Assembly: GCA_951812925.1 (NCBI GenBank)
Contig: OX638372.1
Coordinates: 64,559,407 to 64,623,406 of the forward strand
DNA: 64,000 nt
Direction of reading: 5' to 3'
DNA from: Calliopum simillimum
Lineage: Eukaryota > Arthropoda > Insecta > Diptera > Lauxaniidae
Shown here: positions 1 through 11,266 of the stretch, piece after piece
Layout: each line of letters opens with the position of its first letter
How positions within the stretch are numbered: position 1 is the first letter of the stretch
Notes under the pieces: model-generated
Seen by the model: the letters and a program-made list of their open reading frames with translations, nothing else
Databases searched by the model: none
What the model was told of the DNA's origin: nothing
Program-made: the position numbers and the translations under genes

Positions 1-655
1 CTGATATTTTATAGCAATAACAACAGCTGTCCAAGGTTATGTCTTTTGTATTCAATTTTTCAGTTTTAATTCCTTTATTATCATTCTGAATTTATTATCA
101 TTACTATTCATGATTCTTTTTTTTTTATATTAGAAGGAAGTAATTTAGATTATTTAAATCAACAGTCTGTATTTATTATGATTTCTGCTAAATAAGTAGT
201 TTTTAAGATGTTTGTTTAGAACACAGCGCCAAGAAAACAAGCAATTCTCCCTTTGTATATCACTGGTTTCAACTTGATATATAATATTACTTTCGCTGCA
301 ATTGTTTCCTAGAACTTCAATATTGAAACAAACATTTTGTTGGCTAAAATTTAATTTAATTTTAGAATTTTCATGCAATTTTCCTTTTAAAGTTCTAAAT
401 ACTCTACAGAGCAATAAAAATAACTTTGGTGGCAACTATTGTAGCATGTTGTGATATGCTACTTTAAGTTTATAAGCTTTAATAATAAGAGTTTCCAGCA
501 AAACAATCTGTAACAGAGTGGAGTAAACAATATTTTTTAAGATGCGGGGATTGCCTTTCAAGTTTCTGCAATATATTACCCCTAGTGTTCTTCGATGAGA
601 AATTGTATGACAGTTGAAAATTTTAATATTTTAACGATATATTACTTGAGACGTT
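1..655. other. AT-rich stretch, nothing recognised
   Basis: No repeat, RNA or protein similarity was recognised. A 93-codon open frame lies on the minus strand at 154-435, but it matches no family I know, has no gene context and is within what chance gives in AT-rich DNA. Confidence 0.5.
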
Positions 656-659
656 ATAC

Positions 660-1150
660 TTTCAACTACGATAGCTCAAAAACATGAGATTTTAATGCCT
701 CAACCGCTTCTTCGGGTGATGTTAATCATTGTCAACGCATCTGATTTTTGATTCTGAAAAACAAAAAGAAGTCATTGGGTCCTAGTTCAGAACTGAAAGG
801 CAAATGACCTATCAATTCGATCTTTGTTACTGCTCAAATACTCGTTTATTTCAGCCGATACGTTGTCTCTGTGCAAAATGAGTTGTCATTTTGGGTTGGG
901 TTCTTTTAATTTATCGAAAACTTCTGGCAAACAAGTGGTCGTTTACCACGCTGAATTAACGGTCTTTTGGTTTTTAAGTGTAATAGTAGTAGCTATAAGA
1001 CCGGTTTTTGTGAAAAAAACATGCCACAATTTTCTTCGCATAGCTTCGACATCGCACAACTTTTGTTTGATTTTCTTCAAACGGAAGGACCCAAACAGTT
1101 GATCAGCTTTTTGTTTTTGGTTCAAATCCAAAACTTCACCTTAGAAAATG
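660..1150 (-). pseudogene. Mariner transposase remnant (central and C-terminal part)
   Basis: Reading the minus strand from about 1150 down to 660 across several frames gives a row of typical mariner segments in the right order. They are a WVxxxEPKTKxxSTVWV-like block, KKIVACFFTKTGLIATT, KTVNSAW, TTTCLPEVF, LILHRDNVS (matching the family's LHHDNAS block with the second catalytic Asp), and EALKSHVFEL near the C terminus. Stops and frameshifts separate the blocks, and the N-terminal DNA-binding half and the first catalytic Asp are not visible. Mariner transposases are normally about 345 residues, so roughly half is left. I saw no terminal inverted repeats. This looks like an old, dead copy. It is a different copy from the split mariner at 40.8 kb. 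Confidence 0.75.
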
Positions 1151-1679
1151 GTATACACGTTTTTGGAAGAAGCTCCGATGATTTTTTTAAGAGTGTGACG
1201 TATATTAAGTTTTATTTTTTCAAAAATGGTCTTTTTGGAGACTTTTGGCTAATGCGAGGGGGCGATGTGGGCGTGGTGAACCCAAGGTAATCGTAATACA
1301 TGAATGATAGCCAACATTCCACAGATCAGATATGTATCAGCAAGTAATTTTTAGAGTTTCTAGTTTCATAGAAATCCATATTTTAGTTTAGGGGTAGAAA
1401 ACTACCCCACTGGGCCAATATGGGTTAAGTCGATTTTTGATCGGAATACAAAACAAAACTGTATATGATTTTACACAATTTTGTCGTGTTTTGAGCTTAA
1501 GTCGATTTCAGCAGTTTTTTTCTTCTACCACAGATCTAAACGTTTTTGATGTTAAAAGAAAAAACAAATGTTAAAAATTTTAAAACTGAATTAAAAATAA
1601 GTAACTTTAATTTTTGAATGATTTTCTTTTCGAATCAATAGAACATAGTTCAAAAGTAATATCTTAATAAAAAAAAAAA
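1151..1679. other. Unassigned spacer
   Basis: No feature recognised. The part next to the mariner remnant (1151-1290) could be further decayed element sequence. Confidence 0.4.
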
Positions 1680-1805
1680 CTAGTAAGGGTGTTACTTTTG
1701 GCCTGGCCAAACATTAAATACCCTACACAACAGTATTTCGAAAATTTTGCTTATATGGGAGGTGCCGCGCCCTCTTGTCCGAATTCACCCAGAATTATTT
1801 GTACC
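1680..1805 (-). mobile_element. Helitron-like (DINE-1/INE-1-like) 3'-end fragment
   Basis: On the minus strand this ends in CTAG followed by T, with a TTTGGCC/GGCCAAA hairpin about a dozen bases inside the end and a TGTAGGGTAT subterminal repeat just further in. These are the 3' hallmarks of Helitrons and of the INE-1 group. Homology to the fuller copies at 12.8, 15.6 and 57.2 kb stops near 1805, so only the 3' end is present. Confidence 0.75.
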
Positions 1806-2404
1806 ACTCTTATTTGAAGCCTTAAGTTTAAATTAGAAACTGACTTGTTGTCATCGTTAGTTTCACGCAAATAATAAGGCTGTAAGAAATTCCTTTTGCT
1901 TTTGTTGCATACCACAAAAAAAATGCTTTTGTGGTAAAATTCTTGCCGATTTTTCTTTTGAACATATTCGCGTTTTTGGTATTAAATTTAATGGTCGAAG
2001 TCGAAAAGTTTGTGAAGCTAATGAAACTAATCCTCAAGGTAGCATCTGTTGTAAATTATTAAAAACTAATATCTACAAGACGCTATTGCACATAGGGCGC
2101 TAATTATGATTTCATATACTTTGGTAACTTTGAGAAGAGATTTTTAATAAAAGATTCAAAACATTTTCACTATTTTGTTTTTTATTTTGATGATAAAAAT
2201 ATACAAATGAAATGCTTAACTGCACCAATCTTGAAATTATTTCAATACATTTTATTATTTTTTTTGCTGAAATCACCCCAATTTTATTATTGTTCTTATT
2301 GCTCGATGATAATTGAGGCACTAAGTCGACTTGGGGCGTTATTAAATAAATCAAGTCGCGGTAGGAAAAACGGTTTTTTGCCGGTTAAGTTGTTTAAAGA
2401 AAAA
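1806..2404. other. Unassigned AT-rich spacer
   Basis: No recognisable gene or repeat. Short open frames on both strands (for example 1828-2037 minus and 2112-2354 minus) match nothing. Confidence 0.4.
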
Positions 2405-2640
2405 AGATTGTGAGGCAAAAAATATTTAGAATTGTCCAAGAAATACGTGTGAATTTTTTTAGATTTTTTGAAACTTTTTTTTTTTAAAAAAAATTTTCGA
2501 AGAAATATATATTATAAAATGTTCGAAAAAGTCCTGAAAAAAATCATACGTATTTTTTAGACAATCCTTAGCATTTTTTGCTTTACACACTTTTTTTGTT
2601 AGGCATCTTACTTTTGAATAAAAACGAGTGGTCATATTTC
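2405..2640. repeat. Small foldback, related to the centre of the 26.2-kb foldback
   Basis: Two arms around AAATACGTGTGAATTTT and its imperfect reverse complement (AAATCATACGTATTTT) face each other across about 60 bp. The following stretch, with GCATTTTTTGC then TACACACTTTTTT, is clearly related to 26690-26770 in the middle of the larger foldback at 26151-27433. It is best read as a relic of the same family. Confidence 0.55.
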
Positions 2641-3382
2641 GATAAACTTTTGACCTCAGAAATTTTTCAATAAAGCATTTAAAAGAAAATAGATATTAAG
2701 GGCTAAAGTATTTTTCATTCTCCTCATTTAAAATCGGAGCAGTTTCGTCGGTTTGCCAAACAAAATGCTAACGTTACTCCAGTCATAGTCAAATGGATTT
2801 ATGCAATAACGATCTATAATTTAAATTGTCCTTCTTCGATAATTCTGTCAATAAGCATAATTATGTGTTAGCAGTAATTATTTACTCATTTTGTTAGTGT
2901 TAATTGAATTAATTTATTTGCCAAGGTTTAAATGATGGTTTGTTCTTTTTACAGCATTTAGAAACTTTAAATTGAATAATCTTGAGATGCCATTCTTCTG
3001 GAATTTTCAACGAATTAGTGAATAAACGTTGAAAAATGCGAATATTGTAAAAAAATTTAAGTAGGAAAAGAAAACACAATAAATGTATGGAAAATTAAAT
3101 TTTCTCCAACCCAGCGGAACCAAAGCATTGATTTTGTGGCATAGAAGCGTGTTATGTCGTGTGAAACCCTTAAGTAAGAAGCATCAAGGATATTTTAAGA
3201 GAAACCGAAAAATTTCATGCTCAATATATTTTGATTTAACGATGTCTTCAAAAAAAAAAAAGCTTCTATGTGTCATAATATAGTGCCACCAAGTATTTTT
3301 ATAAAACACGTATATTATAAAAATGCAAAAAAGATTGTGCAACAAAAATACCCAAAATCATATCTCTAAACAGAGCTAAAAC
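2641..3382. other. Unassigned AT-rich spacer
   Basis: Nothing recognised. A 66-codon plus-strand frame at 3083-3283 has no visible motif. Confidence 0.4.
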
Positions 3383-4016
3383 GACCAGATAAAATAGAAG
3401 AAAAGTAAGAAGATATCTCTATGGTTTTCATCCAAAAAGAAAGTTACATCAAATCATAGAGAAAACCTTCTTAAAACTTCTGTTGACATTTATATGAAAA
3501 AAATCATAATCAGGCATGTTCTGAAATCCGATTCTCTTCTGAGACGGAATGAAAGCAATCTTCAAGAGCTCTGCATTACGACAAATAAGATAGAATCGGA
3601 TTTATATTTCAACAAATAAAATGTGATAATGGTTCCTTTTCAATTTACCGAAGCAAAAATCCGATTTGGTGTTAATTACCGAAATGCGGAGCTCTTGAAG
3701 ATTGCTTTCATTCCATTTTAGAAGTGAATCGGATTTCAGAACATGCCTGAATATGAATAACATTGTTTTCAATACGATTTTTACTTGAAACAATGTTTTC
3801 ATTCTATTTAAAATTATGTGAAAATCATCTTAATTTTATGAGAAATCTTCTTGAAAAACAATAAGATTTCTTCTTAATATTATAAAATTAGCATATAAAA
3901 GGTTATTTTAAGAAAATTTCCGTATGGTTTTGATGTGACGTTCTTTTTGAATAAAAACCATAGAGATATCTTCTTACTTTTCTTCTAACTTTTCTTCTTA
4001 TTTTATATGGTCATAA
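3383..4016. repeat. Foldback repeat, ~0.63 kb
   Basis: The left end (GACCAGATAAAATA, then AAGAAGATATCTCTATGGTTTT) is repeated inverted at the right end near 3950-4013. Inside, GAGCTCTTGAAGATTGCTTT at 3690-3710 pairs with its reverse complement at about 3552-3572, and AATCCGATT and CAGGCATGTTCTGAAATCC also occur on both sides. The centre is near 3660. No transposase is encoded, and target duplications could not be fixed. Confidence 0.75.
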
Positions 4017-4588
4017 TTCGGCCACCAGATTTTTCGTATTCGTTTTAAACACTTGTTCGATGACGACCAATCATATTTCTTCCTGTAAGAATACATAAAT
4101 TGATGGTAAAGACGATTCTCAGAACAAAAGATAAATGAAGTACACTGCCTTCTTTTCTTCGAAAAACTGTCAAAAGACACAGATTTCAATAACATTAATA
4201 TTAAATATTACAATTTTTTACTTAAAATTATTTCATATTAAAAAATTTAAAGGCTCCTGCCAGAATTAATAAACTGTCCACTTTTGTTGAATTAAATCGT
4301 TCATGGAAATTGTCTCGTCAAACTTTATAGGTCATGCTTGTGGACATTTCGTTTATTATACAAAAAGTTTCAAACTTTCATTGCATGCTTATTTCATAAG
4401 AAAGTTTTTGAGACAAAAACTATAAATTCTTGTACGTATATTAATAGTATATGAGTGGAAATAAAGTTACCAAACATTAAAACTTTTTCTTAACATTTAA
4501 CAATTTAACCATTCTCACCACAAACAAAACTGAGCCAGAGCATGCATCCATAATTTGGCTGCTAAAAGTTTTTATTCAACAACACATA
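4017..4588. other. Unassigned AT-rich spacer
   Basis: No repeat or gene recognised before the Tc1 terminus at 4589. Confidence 0.4.
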
Positions 4589-5740
4589 CAGCTGTGTCCA
4601 AAATAATAGTAGTGCTTTTTATAAAATTGAAAACGACCTTAAAAATATCTGAATTTTTATTTTGATCAAATTGAACTAGGAGAAATTAAAAAAATAATTA
4701 ACAAGATTTCAAGGCAGTTGGGATAAAAAAATTAAAGTTTTCACAAGTTCTTGAAATTTGGCTGCTCAAAATAATAGTAGTGGTAACTTTGCAGTCCTGT
4801 CACTTTTGCAAAATAGCCACGTTTTTAAAATTATGGGTTATTTAAAATACAACGTTATCACTAGTATTTAGTTACATGGCCTTTATTCGCAATAACACAA
4901 GCACAGCGCTTTGGCATCGACTCCACAAGATTTTGGCATCTTTGGACTGGTATGGATTTCCAGGCGTCTTAAACTGTTTCCCAAAGTTGCGAAACATTGG
5001 TCGGTCAACATTGGGCGACTGCATTGTTCACGTCGCACCATAGGTTCTCAATGGGATTCAGGTCTGGCGACTGGGCGGGCCATTCAAGAACATTTATGTC
5101 GTTGGCCTGAAACCATTGTTTGGCGACTTTACTAGTGTGCTTGGGGTCGTTGTCCTATTGAAAGACCCAATTCAGTGGCATTTGGTCGCTGGCATATGGC
5201 AACATGACTTCCTGCAGTATATAGACGTATAGGTGCGGATCCATGATTTCTGTGATCCAATATATAGGCCCCACACCGTTGTACGAAAAGCATGCCCAAA
5301 TCATTATGCTAGCTCCTCCGTGTTTTATTGTTTTTAAGGTAAATTTTGGATCGAATTCCGTACTTGGTGGTCATCTTACGTATTGCCGAGACCCCCTTCC
5401 ACCATAAAGCACAATTTTGGATTCATCAGTCCATAAAATATTTCTCCATTTCTGAACTGGCCAGTGGATGTGTTTTTGAGCGAATTTTATTCTTGCTGTA
5501 ACAAGTTTTTTATTTAGAAGCGGAACTTTTCTTGGGCTATGTGCTGCCAAAATATTTTCCTGCAAATATCTTCGTATTGTTTGTGTACTGGCATTGACTT
5601 TAAGTTCATCCTTTATCTTGGAAGAGTTCGCAAAAGGATTTAGTCTTGAGTATCTCACCACACGATTTTCTTCTTTCTTGGAGATAATACGAGGTCGGCC
5701 GCGTTTTTCAAGGCGTAGGTTGAACGTTAAAACAATGTGC
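4589..5740 (-). mobile_element. Tc1-family element, one end missing
   Basis: The left border is a TA dinucleotide followed by CAGCTGTGTCCAAAATAATA, typical of Tc1-like termini. A second CAAAATAATAGTAGTG motif at about 4767-4783 may be an internal copy of the terminal repeat or of a transposase-binding site. The transposase gene reads leftward on the minus strand. The right part, with the start of the gene and the other terminus, is absent: near 5725-5740 the sequence changes abruptly into ~39-bp minisatellite DNA. Confidence 0.85.
4861..5725 (-). pseudogene. Tc1-like transposase (DD34E), 5'-truncated, four internal stops
   Basis: One reading frame can be followed from KRGRPR near 5695 to the terminal stop at 4861-4863. 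It shows the second helix-turn-helix region of the DNA-binding domain, then WTDESK (first Asp), DNDPKHTS (second Asp) and [11 protein letters not shown] (Glu). There are exactly 34 residues between the second Asp and the Glu, the Tc1 DD34E signature. Four in-frame stops interrupt it (one at 5371-5373, others just before DNDPKH and later), but no frameshift is needed. The first ~60 residues, with the first helix-turn-helix, are missing. The triad is still visible, but the gene cannot make a functional protein. Confidence 0.9.
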
Positions 5741-6490
5741 CACAAACAGAAGTATCGCAAATATTAAAAAATACATTGAAAAAATTGGTAAGAGTTCAAA
5801 TTTATGGAAAATCGTCCAAAATATCGGTAAATGTCCAAAAGTTTCGAAAAATATTGAAAAACATCTAAAATATCGGTAAAGGTCCAAAAATGTCGAAAAA
5901 CTTCCTACATATCGGTAGAAGTCCAAAATTATTGGAAAACATTGAAGAAAGCGGTGAAAGTCCAAATACATATATCGAAAAATATTCAATACATATATCG
6001 AAAAAGGGTCCAAAAGTTTCGGAAAATATTGAAACACAACGAAAAAACCGTCCAAGTTTATAGAAAAATATCCAAAATATCGGTTAAAGTCCAAAATCGT
6101 CGGAAAACATCCTATATATCGCTAAAGGTCCGAAAATTTTGCAAAATATTGAAACATCGAAGAAATCGGCAAAAGTTTATCGAAAAACATCCAAAATATC
6201 GGTAAAAATACCAAAAAAAAATCGAAAAACATCCTTTATATCCGTATAAGCCCAAAAGTTTTGTAAATATTGAAACACATTGAAGAAATCGGTAAAAGTC
6301 TAAAAACAAAACATCCAATATATCGAAACAAAATCAAAAGTTTCGAAAAATAGTGAAATATGTACATCGAAGAAATCGGTCAAAGTCCAAGTGTTTCGAA
6401 AAACATCCAAAATATCGAAAAAAGTCAAAAGAATTGAAAAATATTGAAAAACATGTAAAACATCGTTCAAAGTCCAAAAATATTGAAAAT
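5741..6490 (+). repeat. ~39-bp minisatellite, left arm
   Basis: The unit contains ATCCAAAATATCGGT, then AAAGTCCAAAAGT, then TCGAAAAAC. About 18 diverged copies fit in the block. The array starts directly at the truncated Tc1 gene. Confidence 0.85.
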
Positions 6491-6854
6491 ATTGAGTTGG
6501 CATCACTGACGAAATCTCTCTCATTTTTACTCTCATCAACAACACAACATCAAGAATAAAAAAACAGTAATGAAAGAGACGGAAAAGACAACAACAACAA
6601 CAACACATAACTCATGGCGCAGCAAGCTATAGCAACTGAAATGCAAACGATCATTTTTATGCAAGCATTGAATTTTTTTTTTCAACAACTTCATACCAAA
6701 AAAAAGGTTTATCTTTTAAAAACCAAAAAAATAAGTATACATTCCCGTTTGTTATACACGTAGAAGGTTTTAAAAAAAAAATTATTAAAATCGGTTCGGT
6801 ATATTTTGCACCAAATCGTTACATAGGGTTTTCATATAAGCAATTTTATATTAA

Positions 6855-6945
6855 TAGTATAGATTTGAATGATAAGTAAACAGAATCTGGAATAAAATTT
6901 GATGTGCTACGACGTTCGATTTGAAAAGGGTTAAGGCACGCCGTG
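6855..6945. mobile_element. Terminal fragment of the CACGGTG foldback family
   Basis: This matches about 90 bp of the right end of the palindromic element at 49691-51079, including GATAAGTAAACAGAATCTGG and the end GGGTTAAGGCACGCCGTG. The rest of the copy is missing. Confidence 0.8.
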
Positions 6946-6975
6946 AAGTGCTGTTAATATTATTTAACCACTATA

Positions 6976-8023
6976 CACACAAAAAAAAAGGGACATAATA
7001 TTAATGAAAAATTTATTATTCCAAACGAAAAAATTCATCGAATATGAGCCGAGTACAGCATTCATTGATTATAAGTATTTTCAATCATACGTTAAACAAA
7101 GCATACGTACGCTTATGAATTATTCATAAAATGTGAGAAATTTTCTTAAAATATAAGAACAAAATTCGTAAATTTTTTTTATGAATTATTTTTAAAACGT
7201 AAGAACTCGTTCATAAAATATAAGAACGAAATTCATTTTTTTTTTTTTTTTTCAAAATAAAAAAATTCAATTAAATTTTTAAAATACAAATTTTACACAA
7301 AAACGTCAGAGGAGTCTGTAGCGTATATGATAAGGAGCTAGTAATATTTCTCTGCGCTTTGGTTTCCGGGTTCGAACCCCAATGCGGGTGAAAGTTTTTT
7401 TTGTTATTTTTTTTTTTTTTATTAGGAGAAATGGAAATTGAAATGGAAATGGAATTGAAATGGAGTAGTGTGTTTTAAGAAAAGTAAGCGCTGCATTCTA
7501 AAGAACGCTTTTCAAGGTGCTATTTTTCCTCTTGGGAAAATAAATACTTACCATAGCATGCTTCTATGCCTAGAAATTCCAGGAGAATACACACACACTC
7601 ATAGCATGGTGGTGTGAGCGACATAGAAAGGAACTTTCAACAATACTTTATTTGAAATTTATCATAAACCAGTCTAGAACCAAAAGAAGAAGATGAAATA
7701 TAACCTAAAAATAATAATTCAAATTGATGACACTTTAACTTAAAATTTATGAACGTTTTGTTTGATTTTATGTAAACATGCATAAAATTTGTATCTGTAG
7801 ATTTATGAAACTTTGTTATTCGTACGAAAAAATTCTTAAAATTTAAGAACGGAAGTTCATAAAAAAATTCCTCATAGAAAAATATTTATGAACTCATGTA
7901 CTTACGATTGATGAATCATTCTTAAAATCAAAAAAATTTAATGAAAAATTTTGATTTGAAAATCAATGAATTTCGGTGTATGAATGCCGTTCATAAATAT
8001 TATGTGTAATATTTTTTTGTGTG
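6976..8023. mobile_element. TA-flanked foldback/MITE carrying a tRNA-like module
   Basis: The ends are TA|CACACAAAAAAA on the left and TTTTTTTGTGTG|TA on the right. Further inside, CATAATATT..ATGAA and a CATTCATTGATT block recur inverted, so the terminal repeats run on imperfectly for 100 bp or more. The TA flanks suggest mobilisation by a Tc1/mariner-type transposase. The middle holds a tRNA-like segment (7318-7400) and the AGCGCT and CCTCTTGGG motifs seen in the larger elements at 27.5 and 53 kb. No transposase is encoded. Confidence 0.65.
7318..7400 (+). repeat. tRNA-derived SINE-like module
   Basis: An A-box-like stretch (TAGCGTATATGATAAGG) is followed about 40 bp later by a B box, GGTTCGAACCC, and then by T runs that could end a pol III transcript. 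The sequence does not fold into a convincing cloverleaf, so this is a tRNA-derived repeat head and not a tRNA gene. Similar modules lie at about 27.7/29.4, 29.65 and 53.8 kb. Confidence 0.65.
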
Positions 8024-8990
8024 TATTCTCTTGAGTATTCGTGCAAATAAATTTCGGAATTTTATTGCAGAACTAACGTAGTATTACTGCACACATAATC
8101 CTATTTTTGTAAGTATGTAAGTATGTAGAAGAGTAAGTTTGGCATGAATGTAAATAATTATTTAGACATTTCTTACTACTAAGTATTCAGGATTTTTAGC
8201 GCACGATTAATTTAAGTTTTATGTGACGTGTTGATTATTCTCATTTTGTGAGCATTAGATCAGTAAACTGCCGGTCATATTTAATCAGATTTTATTCCAT
8301 TGAAAATACTGAAAATTGCGTTAATACTAAAAGCTGCTAATTTTGAAGAAAACTTTTCTTTATATTTTCTTTTATTGCACCTGAAGTCATTAATTGCAAG
8401 ACAGAAAAAAAAACTAAAGAGTTTAAAAATAAATTTCCAACCAAGATGAATAAATTACTTTGCCGGGAAGCGATTAGCATTTGAAAGACAAATTTTTACG
8501 TCTTTGGAATAAAACGAGATATTCAAGGAATGAAGAAATTATTAAAACTACACCGAGAAAACTGTTTAGTTGCCTTAAAGAGACAATATGTAGCAGTGAT
8601 GAAAATGTACAAACAAAAATAAAAATGGTCATTTTCAATGAACAAACTATTGCTATTTTTTGAAGCTGTAGAACTAGACACCATATTGTTCACCCATAAA
8701 TTCTGATAAGATAATTGAAAGCTCTAATCCTTTCCTTTAAAACCTTCTTAGTTCAAAGTATGTTGATATTTTTATCGGAGAAAACAAAAAAACTTAACAG
8801 CAATAAACTTAATTTATGTCTTCTATATATAAATAAGTGAATAGTTTTATTTGCCCCCGTCTTACGAAATATCCATTTAACCGATTTTCGAAATGTACTG
8901 TGGTGGAGAATGCACAAAACCAAAAATTATCCTTATATACAGTTGCCACTAAGGCATTTAAAAACAGGATCAAAGTTTTCCATATAATTA
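8024..8990. other. Unassigned interior of the FB-like region
   Basis: No gene or repeat recognised. A 60-codon and a 72-codon open frame (8481-8663, 8837-9055) match nothing. Confidence 0.4.
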
Positions 8991-9120
8991 CATCAACAAC
9001 AGCAACTACAGTGTTATGCTGTGTTGTTAAGAAAGTGAATGAGACAGAGGAGTGAGAGAAATTTTGTTGTTGTTGTTTTCTCTTGCTTCCAAGAAACCTG
9101 TTTCGTTGCTCTGTCGACGT

Positions 9121-9540
9121 TTCGCACCGATATTTTAGATGTTTTTCGATACTTTTGGTCTTCGATCGATATTTTGGATACTTTTGGAACTTAACCGATA
9201 TTTTGGAAGTTTTTCGATAGTTTTTGACTTTAATCGATATTTTGGATGTTTCTCGAAACTTTTGGACTATTGTCGATGTTTTGGATGCTTCTCGATACTT
9301 TTGGACTTTTATCGATATTTTGGATGATTCTCGATACTATCGCACTTTAACCGATATTTTGGATTTTTCTCGATACTCTTTCGATCATTTGGATGTTTTT
9401 CGATACTTTTGTACTTTACCGATATTTTGGATATTTTCAGATGCTTTTGTACTTTTGAGCTCTTTTGGATATAGTGGATGTATTTCGATACTTCTAGATC
9501 GTTAGCAATATTTTAGATGTTTTTCGATACTTTTGGACTC
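9121..9540 (-). repeat. ~39-bp minisatellite, right arm
   Basis: About 11 copies of the same unit as 5741-6490, in reverse orientation (CGATATTTTGGAT, then CGATACTTTTGGACTTT). Units are more regular here than in the left arm. Open frames in the array are by-products of the repeat. Confidence 0.85.
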
Positions 9541-10002
9541 TTACAAGCACTACACCAATTTTTATGTTATACGGTTTAGAGATACACTGAGCCTGTTGAA
9601 TACTCCATACCAAACGGTACCCTGAAAAAGTGTGTCTATCTTTAAGTAATAGCCTAAAATTTGGACACCGGCAATATTGTATCTTATTACTGAAACCCAA
9701 ATCCGAATTAAATACGAAAACTCACTTCAGTTCATGTATATAAATCAAATCATATTTTTTAGGATTATAAATCGAATGGATTTTGTATTGTAACTCTGAA
9801 ATTCATATTGTCACTAAAAGGAGCAGATTTGAAAGAATAAAAATTAAAAAAAAATTTCAATTACTTAAACGAAAGAAAATTTTTTTTTCTTAAATAAAAA
9901 AAAGATTTTTTTTTTTTTTAAATTAACATTCTCAGTCCATTAAATTTATAGCAATAGAAACTAAGCATTCTGGAATTATTTGATTGACTTATTTTAATAG
10001 TA
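9541..10002. other. Unassigned AT-rich spacer
   Basis: Nothing recognised. The sequence after the minisatellite is not the missing half of the Tc1 element. Confidence 0.4.
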
Positions 10003-10257
10003 GGTTAAGGGAGGGAAATATGGACCACCAATCTTTCTTTTTTAAATACAACTCAAATTATATAAGACAAAACAATTAATTCATTCATTAAAGGAAACAA
10101 TTCACCTTAATTCTGATTCACTTTTAGATGCATATCTCTTCAGCATAATGAAAAAAAATTAAAAAGCTGAAAGTACTCAAAATGAAGATAAAAAAAAAAT
10201 GTAGTGTTATTTGGACTATATAGTCCATCGCGTAGTCCATATTTCAGCCTCTTACCC
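10003..10257. mobile_element. TA-flanked MITE, short copy (255 bp)
   Basis: The ends are TA|GGTTAAGGGAGGGAAATATG and, inverted, CATATTTCAGCCTCTTACCC|TA. It is an internally deleted relative of the 895-bp element at 22082-22976, sharing the first ~200 bp (ACCAATCTTTCTTTTTTAAAT, AACAATTCACC, TTCACTTTTAGAT) and the GTCCATATT end. It has no coding capacity. The TA duplication points to a Tc1/mariner-type helper. Confidence 0.85.
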
Positions 10258-10342
10258 TAATAACTGCAAATCACATTATTATTAATGTTTTCTTTCTCTG
10301 AGTTCAACTAACAAAGAGGTAGAAACTAGTGCTTACTTTGTA

Positions 10343-11266
10343 CACGGTGCTCTTGAACAGTCGATAAGTTTTTTGGCTATGTGGAGAAAATCTGTGAATG
10401 GGGTTTCATTTGTATTAGTTTAGTGATCTGGAAAATGCAAACCCCGAAATCGTACCTGATCATCCCCGCGAAATATCGCAAAAATACATATCCCATATAA
10501 AATAAAAAAAAAATCGGAAAAATAACGCAACAAACAAATATAAAAATAGTTATATTTAAAGTATTTTGCAATGTTAAATCTGAATCCGGCCTTAAAATTG
10601 CTATATCTCATACGGTTTTTGAGATATCTTAGCCTAAACTAGGAAAAAAGACCGTTTTAGCTATATTTTGAAGCTATATAACTAGAATACAGAACATTCA
10701 TACGAAAAATTCTATACATTATCTGAAAGCTCCAATCTTTTTCTTTAAAACCGCATTTAAATTATGTCAATAGCTTAATTTTTCTCTGAAATATCGTAGA
10801 CTGAAATAATGACAAAACACGTTTTTTGCACTTTTTTAACTTTTTAGGTTAGGATATCTCCGAGAAAAATAAAGATATCGACATTATTTGAATTAGGTTT
10901 AGAAGATTGATTAAAGCTTTCCATTTCTGAATCAGAATTTACGGATATACGTCCTGTTATATAGCTCCTTGTTTAGGCTAAGATATCTTAAAAACCGTAT
11001 AAGATACAGCCATTTTAAAGCCGGATTCGGATTCAGCATTGCAAAATACATTAAAAACAACTATTTTGATACTTGATTGTTGTGTTTTTTTTCTGAATTT
11101 TTTTTATTTTATATGGGATATGAATTTTTGCGATATTTCGCGGGGATGATCAGCTACGATTTCGGGGTTTACATTTTTCAGACCACTAAACTAATACAAA
11201 TGAAACCCCATTCACAGATTTTCTCCACATATTCAAAAAACCTATCGACTGTTCAAGAGCACCGTG
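10343..11266. mobile_element. CACGGTG-ended foldback element, 924 bp, 4-bp TSD
   Basis: The ends are CACGGTGCTCTTGAACAGTC and its exact reverse complement, and the inverted arms run about 300 bp each (10343-10645, 10965-11266). The flanking 4-bp duplication TGTA is at 10339-10342 and 11267-11270. The middle shares AGGTTAGGATATCT and CGTTTTTTGCAC(T) blocks with the palindromic element at 49691-51079, so both belong to one family. No transposase is encoded. Confidence 0.9.

Larger units (their letters stand above)
5741..9540. mobile_element. Foldback(FB)-like composite element with minisatellite arms
   Basis: Two blocks of the same ~39-bp tandem unit lie in opposite orientation at 5741-6490 and 9121-9540. 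Just inside each block is related sequence, also inverted: a run resembling CTCTCTCATT followed by CAACAACA-type repeats at about 6500-6600 and, reversed, at about 8995-9100. Long inverted repeats built from short tandem units are the defining structure of Drosophila FB elements. The interior holds a fragment of the CACGGTG family and a TA-flanked foldback (6976-8023). No transposase or target duplication was identified, so FB-like is a structural label. Confidence 0.5.

Noticed and set aside
824..1290. Plus-strand genes at 824-1290
   Set aside because: They overlap and oppose the decayed mariner transposase, which explains the sequence better.
5741..6490. CRISPR-like array of ~39-bp units
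   Set aside because: There are no unique spacers; the whole unit repeats and drifts. The context is a eukaryotic transposon.
7318..7400. A functional tRNA gene
   Set aside because: The A box is degraded and no cloverleaf forms; it lies inside a foldback.
9139..9505. Open reading frames of 62-93 codons in the minisatellite at 9.1-9.5 kb
   Set aside because: They are a product of the 39-bp unit, which has a length divisible by three and few stops. The repeated amino-acid pattern follows the DNA repeat.
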